Shown in pieces: positions 53,154-59,452 of a stretch of 64,000 nucleotides of DNA (positions within the stretch are counted from its first letter, which is position 1; every line of letters begins with the position of its first letter). The translations under genes were made by a program, and so were the position numbers. The stretch comes from JABWBD01 sp040768665 (lineage in GTDB: Bacteria; Planctomycetota; Planctomycetia; Pirellulales; Thermoguttaceae), in contig JAXGMN010000044.1 in NCBI GenBank assembly GCA_040768665.1, forward strand, positions 52,170-116,169, written 5' to 3'. Below the pieces are notes generated by a model. That model ran no database searches and had not been told where the DNA came from. It saw only the letters and a program-made list of their open reading frames with translations.

Positions 53154-53666
53154 ATGTCTATCGATCCCAGCCAGCATGCCGAAGACCGTAATCCGCTGGA
53201 AACGATGCTTCGCACGATCCCCGGCTTCCGCGGCTACCTGGAAAAAGAGTACCGCCGGGAAAGCGACGAATTGCAGCGGCGGTGGCTCGCCGAACGACTG
53301 GAGCGAGCAAAGCGTTCGCTGGACCACCTCACGCGACCGCTGGCCGACGCCGGCCAAATCGAAGTCCTTCCGCAGGTGGATCGGCTGCGGGGGCGGCTGG
53401 ACAAGCTCATCGCGCGCATCCGGGGAGCCATGCAGGGCTACAGCGGTTTTTTCGATCTTGTTCAGGTCAATGAAGATCTGCTCGATCGGGTGTACGACTT
53501 CGACGTGAACCTGATGGAGCAGGTGGAACTGCTGGCCGAATCGGTGGAAAAGCTCCCCGGCGAGCCAAGCCGGATCACCGCGGCACTTCCGAACCTGCAT
53601 CACCAGGCGGATGCGATGGAAAAGGCGTGGGACGAGCGCGAGAACATCCTTGCCGGGTTGGACTGA
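53154..53666 (+). CDS. Helical hypothetical protein, 170 aa
   Basis: The start ATG 53154 has CAAACAGGAAGCACC upstream (AGGAAG as a site). The protein is predicted to be all helical: a GFRGYLEKEYRRESDELQRR segment, then LERAKRSLDHLTRPLADAG and helices to the end (AMEKAWDERENILAGLD). No signal peptide or membrane segment is visible. It is probably a conserved planctomycete protein of unknown function. Its stop lies 34 bases before a family D palindrome that separates it from convergent bioA. Confidence 0.75.
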   Translation: MSIDPSQHAEDRNPLETMLRTIPGFRGYLEKEYRRESDELQRRWLAERLERAKRSLDHLTRPLADAGQIEVLPQVDRLRGRLDKLIARIRGAMQGYSGFFDLVQVNEDLLDRVYDFDVNLMEQVELLAESVEKLPGEPSRITAALPNLHHQADAMEKAWDERENILAGLD

Positions 53667-53700
53667 CCAAAGCCGCTCCCCGTTTCCGGATCGCTTGTCA

Positions 53701-53795
53701 GAGCCTGTCCCAGAAACTCCCGAGGAGGGGACAGGCACATTTTGCTCCGAAGACTCCGCAAATGAGCCAGTCCCCGACGGTTTTGGGACAGGCTC
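53701..53795. repeat. Palindromic element family D, copy at bioA stop
   Basis: GAGCCTGTCCCAGAAACTCC and GGTTTTGGGACAGGCTC are the ends. The core is GGGGACAGGCACATTTTGC / GAGCCAGTCCCC. The flanking 3-base repeat TCA lies at 53698-53700 and 53796-53798, and the right copy is the bioA stop codon (TGA on the minus strand). Length is 95 bp. It sits between two convergent genes. Confidence 0.85.
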
Positions 53796-55151
53796 TCAGT
53801 CGATTGTCGCGGTGCGAATTCCGCCTTCCACGGCTTCACAGATCCGGTCGAGCTGGTCGAGGGAAACGGCCAGCGGCGGCATGATCACCAGCACGTTGCC
53901 CAAAGGGCGTAGCAGCACGCCCCGGCGTCTTGCATGGTCGCAGGCGCGGATTCCTCGCTTTTCGTCCCAGGGGTACGGTTCTTTGGTTGGGAGATCGCGA
54001 ACGAGCTCGACGGCCCCGATCAGGCCGCATTGCCGGACGTCGCCCACGTGCGGCAGGCTTGCCATGCGGGCCAGATGCTCGGACAGCCGCGCGATCTTCG
54101 GTTCGAGCTTCGCCAGGGTCTGTTCCTGGTCGAAGACGTCCAGGGTGGCGAGCGCGACTGCCGCACCGAGCGGGTTGCCCCCATAGGTGTGGCCGTGGAA
54201 GAACGCCTTCGACTCGGCATAGTCGCCGAGGAACGCCAGCCAGATTTCATCGGTAGTCAGCGTGGCGGCCATCGGCAGGTAGCCGCCGGTAAGCCCCTTC
54301 GCCAGGCAAAGAAAGTCGGGGGCGACCTCCTCGTGCTCGCAGGCGAACATCTTGCCCGTGCGGCCCATGCCGACGGCCACTTCGTCGGCGATCAGGAGCA
54401 CGTCGTATCGCCGTGTGAGATCCCGCAGGCCCGCGAGATAACCGCGAGGGTGGACGATCATGCCGGCCGCCGCCTGCACGAGTGGCTCGACGACCAGGGC
54501 GGCGATCCGGGGGTGGTGCTCGGAGAGGACCCGCTCGACCTGATCCAAGTAGTAGCCGATCGCGCGATCCGGCGTCACGCCGGCCGGGAGGCGATAGGTA
54601 TCGGGCGAGGGAACCCTGAGCGTCTCGAACAGAAGCGGTTCGAACATCGCATGGAAACGGGCAACGCCGCCGACGCTTACGCTCCCGATCGTATCGCCGT
54701 GATAGGCATTGGCGAGCGCTACGTAGCACGTCTTCTCGGGCCGCGGGTCAGGCCGCTGACGCCAGTATTGCAGCGCCATTTTGACGGCGACCTCGACGGA
54801 CGTGGCACCGTCGTCGGAGAAGAAGACATGGGCCAGGCCCGCGGGTGCGAGGTCGACGAGCCGTTTGGCCAGCTTGATCGTGGTCGGGTTGGAAGCTCCG
54901 AGGGACGTGACGTGGGCGACGCGGTCGAGCTGCTGGCGGATCGCCTGGTCGAGCCGCGGGTGGCGATGGCCATGCACGTTGCACCAAAGGCTACTCACGC
55001 CGTCCAGGTACTCGCGGCCGTCGATATCGACCAGTGTGCACCCTTCTGCGCGCTCGAGGATCAGCGGTTCGTACTCCGCCATTTGCGTGAAGGAGTGCCA
55101 GACGATCGTGCGGTCCCAGGTCTCGAGTTGTTCGCGGGTGGGTTCAGTCAC
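53796..55151 (-). CDS. bioA: Adenosylmethionine-8-amino-7-oxononanoate aminotransferase
   Basis: This PLP enzyme of biotin synthesis transfers an amino group from S-adenosylmethionine to KAPA. Family motifs seen are IVWHSFTQM at the N-terminus, LVDIDGREYLDGVSSLWCNV (20 residues), the SDDGATSVEVAVKMA block, YHGDTIGSVSVGG, LLIADEVAVGMGRTG (PLP-contact Asp), and LAKGLTGGYLPMAA with the Schiff-base lysine. The length of 451 residues is typical. GTG 55151 is the start that yields the family N-terminus. No other bio gene is visible nearby. It ends exactly at a family D palindrome. Confidence is high. Confidence 0.94.
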   Translation of the reverse strand: MTEPTREQLETWDRTIVWHSFTQMAEYEPLILERAEGCTLVDIDGREYLDGVSSLWCNVHGHRHPRLDQAIRQQLDRVAHVTSLGASNPTTIKLAKRLVDLAPAGLAHVFFSDDGATSVEVAVKMALQYWRQRPDPRPEKTCYVALANAYHGDTIGSVSVGGVARFHAMFEPLLFETLRVPSPDTYRLPAGVTPDRAIGYYLDQVERVLSEHHPRIAALVVEPLVQAAAGMIVHPRGYLAGLRDLTRRYDVLLIADEVAVGMGRTGKMFACEHEEVAPDFLCLAKGLTGGYLPMAATLTTDEIWLAFLGDYAESKAFFHGHTYGGNPLGAAVALATLDVFDQEQTLAKLEPKIARLSEHLARMASLPHVGDVRQCGLIGAVELVRDLPTKEPYPWDEKRGIRACDHARRRGVLLRPLGNVLVIMPPLAVSLDQLDRICEAVEGGIRTATID

Positions 55152-55195
55152 AAGGCAACGGGCTTCTTCCTGACAGTCCCTTCTTTTCAGCACTC

Positions 55196-56047
55196 TCACT
55201 TTGCGGACGCGGGGCGGAGACGAAGCCCAAGCCCGCGCCACCTCCCGGCGAGTTCTTCCTCGGTAATGGTCGTCCGGCCGGCGATCGGGTCGCCAACGTC
55301 TATTTTGCCGTCGTCTCGGAATCCGTACAAGACGATGGCGTGATCCTCGGCCCGGCCCGGGTGCCACCACGGGCGAAATTCCGAGCGGTTTGAGGCTTGC
55401 ATGCTCACCAACAGAAGAATCGGCCAGTTGGATGGCCGGCGGAGCTCGTCCATGGTGCCGCGAAAGACGTCGACCGTATGGCCGGCCTGGCGGGCTTTGA
55501 GGCTGAGGCCGCGGTAAAGGCCGAGTTCGGGAGTGCCCGCCGTCGTGGTCAGACACAGCCGGACCATTTCCGCCTCACTGCTCCGAATTTCGTATTCTCG
55601 CAGGAGGGCAGCCGCACAGCATGCGCTGCAGGAACTCGCCGAGGTCTGAGCGCAGAAGCCGTACACGTGCCGCGGCGCAGCGATCAGCGGGCGGGGATTG
55701 ACCACCCACGCAAAGACGGAACACCAAGCAAGCCCCATGAGGAGGAGTCCGAAGGACGCCCGCCGCCAGCGTGGAATTGCTGCCGTGGCGGCGACGATCC
55801 CCACGGCAAATGATGCCAGCAGAGGGAAACCGTTGCCGACAATCAAGACGTTCGACCAGGGAAGATATCGGGCCAGGAAGAGTTTGCCATAGACGAACAA
55901 CGCGAAGACCAACAGGAGCACCACGGCAGCGGCCGCCATCGCGTCGCTTGCCCAACGCGGCAGCCGACGGGCCGCCCAGCGGCCCGCCCACAGCATCCCC
56001 GCCGTTTCCGCAACCAGCACACCGATCCCGACGACGATATCCCACAC
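55196..56047 (-). CDS. C39-like membrane peptidase (separate-gene form)
   Basis: This 283-residue protein has four transmembrane helices (about residues 4-115). A papain-fold, C39-like domain follows with Q134, C140 (TSASSCSACCAAALL), H236 (EDHAIVLYGF) and D253 (VGDP). The catalytic spacing C to H +96 and C to D +113 is identical to the 741-residue fusion at 26462-28687. The gene lies downstream of the gene at 56186-57448, which matches the N-terminal part of that fusion, with a family B palindrome in the 138-base gap. The stretch LCLTTTAGTPELGLYRGLSL is also shared with the fusion (TAILGVYRGLKIK). Confidence 0.82.
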   Translation of the reverse strand: MWDIVVGIGVLVAETAGMLWAGRWAARRLPRWASDAMAAAAVVLLLVFALFVYGKLFLARYLPWSNVLIVGNGFPLLASFAVGIVAATAAIPRWRRASFGLLLMGLAWCSVFAWVVNPRPLIAAPRHVYGFCAQTSASSCSACCAAALLREYEIRSSEAEMVRLCLTTTAGTPELGLYRGLSLKARQAGHTVDVFRGTMDELRRPSNWPILLLVSMQASNRSEFRPWWHPGRAEDHAIVLYGFRDDGKIDVGDPIAGRTTITEEELAGRWRGLGLRLRPASAK

Positions 56048-56100
56048 GAAACGTGCTCCGACGATTTCTCTGTTCCGACAGCGATGAAATCAAGGTTGCT

Positions 56101-56184
56101 CGAGAAATTAGTGTCAGCAACCATTTGCCGTGAACCGGCCCTCCGGGTGCTTCGCACAAATGGTTCCTGACACTTATTTCTTTG
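56101..56184. repeat. Palindromic element family B, copy 3
   Basis: CGAGAAATTAGTGTCAGCAACC and GGTTCCTGACACTTATTTC are the arms (in part), with loop CCGGCCCTCCGGGTGC. It is more diverged than copies 1 and 2. It sits exactly between the two halves of the split peptidase unit and ends at the stop codon of the gene at 56186. Confidence 0.8.
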
Positions 56185-56185
56185 C

Positions 56186-57448
56186 TTAGAGCGCCGGGCG
56201 CCGCCGGCATTCGTAGACGGCCTCTGCCACGGGAGGCGATCGATATTCGTTCTCAAACAGCAAATCTTCCATCGACATGAAGTTCAGCCGATCGTCCATT
56301 TGCCATTTCACCCGAGCCGACTTGACGTAGCGATCCGCCGTGCAATACCGGACGGTACCGACGAGATCCCCTTCGGCGGGCGACTCGGGAGTGCGGCGGC
56401 CCATGCCCCACAAATCGCAGCTCAACTGAAGGATCGCGTCTTGTCCGCCTTCCGCCGATTCGCCTGAGGCCAGGACACTGGCCCGGTGCTTGCTGAAGCG
56501 GATGAGGTTGGAGGGGAGCCAGCCGAAGGCGTCGCGAGCCAGCACGGAACCGGTCTCGGCCATCGAGGCGAACGGGCGAAGGTATTCGTCGGCGATCAGC
56601 GGTGTCGAAAACAGGATGTAGGTCCCGGTTTCCTCCAGGGACAACTGCCAGCCGATGGCTTCTACCTTCTCGACCCCGAGACCGTTTCGGATATGGAGGC
56701 GCACTTCGCGGTTGTGCAGCGGGCCATGGGAAACGAAGGCACGGCTCCTTGGATGAGAAGCCACCGCCTCGGTCCCTTCGGCCAGCACGGTCGTGGCGAA
56801 CAACCTCGCCGGGATGACGGCGGTGCCTTCCTCCGGCGATGGCCGCGGCAGGCGATCGAGAAGGGGACGGCCCGGCGGGCCCGGGTCGACCCGCAGCGGC
56901 CCGGCGGGCGTCAGAAGCTTGGTCTCGCACACATCGCGGTAGCGCCGGCGTTCGATGATCAGGTTGCCATCGTTGCTCTCGATCGTGCGCTCGAACCGAA
57001 TCTCGCACGCATAGGCCACGTTCCAATGCCGTTGAACACCATACTTCTTGTCGGGAAGACGAGCCGCGAAACCGCTCTTAATCGAGACCTCGTAAACCGA
57101 TCCGGCCGGCAGACTGCGACGGAGTTCTTCAGGAATGGTCGGACTGCGCTCGACGAGTTCCGTCGGCGGAGCGTTTTCGGCTTCGTCGCAGGATTCGTAC
57201 TCGGCGCGCGATATGACAGCTCGTGGCAGGTAGAGGACTGAGTCCGCGTCTTCGCGGTCCACCGAGAGCCAGGCCCGAAAGAGCCGGCCGCCGGAGCCGG
57301 CCTGGCTGCGGGCCCATACCGCTGCGACAACTGCCGCCCCCAAGATGATCGCCAAAGCGATCTGGCAAGCAAACCGGGCAACCGTGAGATGCGGTCTGTA
57401 GGGGATCTGACTTGCGGGCCGGATCTCGAGGACAGTCGCACGGTTCAT
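56186..57448 (-). CDS. Membrane-anchored partner of the C39-like peptidase
   Basis: This 420-residue protein has one N-terminal transmembrane helix (about residues 26-46, CQIALAIILGAAVVAAVWA). A soluble domain follows that aligns with the N-terminal ~450 residues of the fused peptidase at 26462-28687. Matching blocks include YGVQRHWNVAYACEIRFERT versus WGLKRAMQFVYAFESIVLRT (20 residues each), the NDG(N/F)xxIERR region, and RDVCETKL versus AKVCTARL. No enzyme motif is apparent. It is likely to work with the downstream C39-like protein, possibly in processing or export. It starts at ATG 57448. Confidence 0.8.
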   Translation of the reverse strand: MNRATVLEIRPASQIPYRPHLTVARFACQIALAIILGAAVVAAVWARSQAGSGGRLFRAWLSVDREDADSVLYLPRAVISRAEYESCDEAENAPPTELVERSPTIPEELRRSLPAGSVYEVSIKSGFAARLPDKKYGVQRHWNVAYACEIRFERTIESNDGNLIIERRRYRDVCETKLLTPAGPLRVDPGPPGRPLLDRLPRPSPEEGTAVIPARLFATTVLAEGTEAVASHPRSRAFVSHGPLHNREVRLHIRNGLGVEKVEAIGWQLSLEETGTYILFSTPLIADEYLRPFASMAETGSVLARDAFGWLPSNLIRFSKHRASVLASGESAEGGQDAILQLSCDLWGMGRRTPESPAEGDLVGTVRYCTADRYVKSARVKWQMDDRLNFMSMEDLLFENEYRSPPVAEAVYECRRRPAL

Positions 57449-57648
57449 CAGAGGGGCCCATGGTTTGGGCAGCGGGGAGGAAAGTACCGTTGAGGCAGGC
57501 GTGCAGAGATCGACTCGGCTATCTATTCAACCCGTCGGGAGTCGAAAGGTTCCGGCCGGAAGGGCACGACGAAAAAAACCACGAAGCCTGCGGGGTATTG
57601 TTTACCGCGGAGGGGGCGAGATCGGCCGCTTTCGGCGATTCGGGAGTC

Positions 57649-58734
57649 TCAGTAGCTTCTCCGCGCGCCGCCGGTCGGAGGGGGAGGCAGCGCCAGGCGG
57701 CTGGAAGTCTGCGGCGGGATCGACGCTCGAGCCGCGGCCGCAAAATCCCGCAACGCACGATGGGCGGCCTGGAACTGCGGCATGCGGGCGAGCGCCTGAT
57801 ACTGCGGGTCCGCGGCCGCGGTGTCGAATCGGTTGAGGGCCTCACGAACCGCGGCCTCGCTGGGCGACCTGCTCGCGGCGAACACCTCCGGCGGCAGGGC
57901 CAGGTAGTCCCGCCAACTTTCGTCGAGCTGGAGGCTGAGTTGCTGCCACGCGGCAGCAAGCTGCTGGCGAGCGGCTTCAAGGCTGGAGCTTGGAGCCGGG
58001 CCGCCGGCCGAATTCTCGTCGACCCAAACCATCGGCCCGGCGGCGGGTGGTGCGTGCTGGGCGAGAAGTTCTCTCAGGACCAGAACGTTCGCCGGCACGT
58101 GCCCGGCGTTGCCGGCCAGGATGTCGTACGGCCCGATTCCCAGCATCCCGTAGAAGGCGGCGTTGGCGTTGGAATCGACCGCCAATACCGAACCGTCGAG
58201 GGAGACGCCGGCAAACAGCCCTCGACTGCGGGAGTAGGAGTAGATTTCCGCCCGGAGTTCGACATCGGTCGCAGCGGTAGCTTGCCGTCCGACGGGCCCC
58301 GCGGCCACGCCCGCGTCTGCCCCGAGCGTGAATTGTCCGGCGAGCACGTGGTTGACACTCTTTCGACTCTTGAACACAAGGATGACGTCGGTCGACTGGA
58401 CTCCAGCCTGCCAACCGATGCTCCCTCCGGTGAGTGTAATGAACACCGGGTTACTCCAGGAGCCGTCGGGGTTGCGTACGGCCAGTATTCCATGACCTCG
58501 CCGCCCGGCGAGCACGAACCCGAGCTTGACGACATCGGGCACGATGGCGATGGCCTGGGCGTTGGCAAGCAGCGTCTGGGGAATTCCTCGCACGGGAATT
58601 GAGACATTTTCCTGAAGCACGCGGGCCGCGGTGTCCACGGTGGCGGCTTCGCGAGAGACCTGCCCAAAAGAGGGGCCGGAGAGACAAGGAAGCGCCAGCA
58701 GTGCGGTCGCGGCCAGGAGAAATGGCTTGTTCAC
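57649..58734 (-). CDS. Secreted SYLF-domain (Ysc84-like) protein
   Basis: This 361-residue protein has a signal peptide (VNKPFLLAATALLALPCLSG, then a cut near GQ). The SYLF fold of lipid-binding Ysc84 homologues occupies about residues 50-240. The motifs are IPQTLLANAQAIAIVPDVVK, VLAGRRGHGILAVRN, FITLTGGSIGWQAGVQSTDV and GVSLDGSVLAVD. The C-terminal ~120 residues are Pro/Ala-rich helical. Start GTG 58734 is chosen for its signal peptide and the AAGGA about 10 bases upstream; ATG 58779 is an alternative. Open frames extending further upstream are translated family C repeat. The protein probably binds lipid at the cell envelope. Confidence 0.82.
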   Translation of the reverse strand: MNKPFLLAATALLALPCLSGPSFGQVSREAATVDTAARVLQENVSIPVRGIPQTLLANAQAIAIVPDVVKLGFVLAGRRGHGILAVRNPDGSWSNPVFITLTGGSIGWQAGVQSTDVILVFKSRKSVNHVLAGQFTLGADAGVAAGPVGRQATAATDVELRAEIYSYSRSRGLFAGVSLDGSVLAVDSNANAAFYGMLGIGPYDILAGNAGHVPANVLVLRELLAQHAPPAAGPMVWVDENSAGGPAPSSSLEAARQQLAAAWQQLSLQLDESWRDYLALPPEVFAASRSPSEAAVREALNRFDTAAADPQYQALARMPQFQAAHRALRDFAAAARASIPPQTSSRLALPPPPTGGARRSY

Positions 58735-58863
58735 GAGGATCCATCCTTTTGCGAGGGGGAGCAGCCTTGCCGAACGCATTGTAAGCTCCCGCAACGTCGC
58801 CAACAACAGCATCTCAAAAGAGCGACTGGGACGGCAGCCTTCTCCACAACCAACCCCGGTTTC

Positions 58864-58894
58864 CGAATGCCCGCGGCTTGTCCGCGGGCATTCG
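58864..58894. repeat. Perfect 13-bp-stem hairpin
   Basis: CGAATGCCCGCGG and CCGCGGGCATTCG flank loop CTTGT. A similar half (GAATGCCCGCGGCTTGTCCGC) recurs at 58908 and a related one near 59190. They form a nest of palindromes before the glycosidase-like gene. Confidence 0.75.
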
Positions 58895-58973
58895 CGACAT
58901 CTGAAAGTGAATGCCCGCGGCTTGTCCGCGGGATGGTTACGTTCTCTGCTACATACGCCACGATCGCCGCTAT

Positions 58974-59024
58974 CCCCTTGGTTTCGCCCGCGGCGGCTTT
59001 GCCGCCGCGGGCGAAACCAAGGGG
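58974..59024. repeat. Perfect 23-bp-stem palindrome, 51 bp
   Basis: The arms CCCCTTGGTTTCGCCCGCGG(CGG) and (CCG)CCGCGGGCGAAACCAAGGGG pair fully around CTTTG. It is directly followed by a family C element. It lies in the 718-base gap between two minus-strand genes. Confidence 0.85.
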
Positions 59025-59034
59025 TGGCACGCGG

Positions 59035-59145
59035 GGAGCTGATAAAAACGGGGACTGGCTCCGCAACATCTTGTGTGGTCGCTCTGGCTAAACCGCTATT
59101 AGTTGCGGTGCCTGTCCCCGTTTTTATCAAGTTTTTATCAGCCCA
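59035..59145. mobile_element. MITE-like palindromic element family C, copy 2
   Basis: This 111-bp element is identical to the copy at 32303 except in the first three bases. It is flanked by GGCACGCG at 59026-59033 and 59146-59153 (8-9 bp target-site duplication, last base differing). No transposase gene is present. Confidence 0.9.
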
Positions 59146-59306
59146 GGCACGCGCAGAGGTTCCTGTAGCGGCAAGCGTGAGCCTCCCGCGAACAAGCCGC
59201 GGGCATCCTCTGTAAAACCGTGCCGTGTCAAAACGGACACTTCCAGTCGAAAATACCGTTTGGTGCTAGTGCGTCACCAACGTTCTGCGTCTTGACGCCC
59301 CACCAG

Positions 59307-59430
59307 GTAACCGTTCACGGGGCGGCCGGGGACTGGTCCATTTTTCGGCTAATCGAGGCATTTCGCCGACAGAGACGTTGGCCGAAAACATGGACCTGTC
59401 CCCCTCTCTTCCGTGGGCGTGAACGGTTAC
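59307..59430. mobile_element. MITE-like palindromic element family A, intact copy 2
   Basis: Terminal ends GTAACCGTTCACG / CGTGAACGGTTAC and the inner arms GGGGACTGGTCCATTTTTCGG / CCGAAAACATGGACCTGTCCCC (parts) are intact. The 9-bp flanks CCCCACCAG (59298-59306) and CTCCACCAG (59431-59439) match at 8 of 9 bases, consistent with a target-site duplication. Confidence 0.85.
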
Positions 59431-59452
59431 CTCCACCAGGGGCAGCCGTCGT

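Noticed and set aside
59035..59145. Small gene encoded in family C
   Set aside because: The frame is the translated palindrome itself, repeated elsewhere, with no ribosome-binding site.
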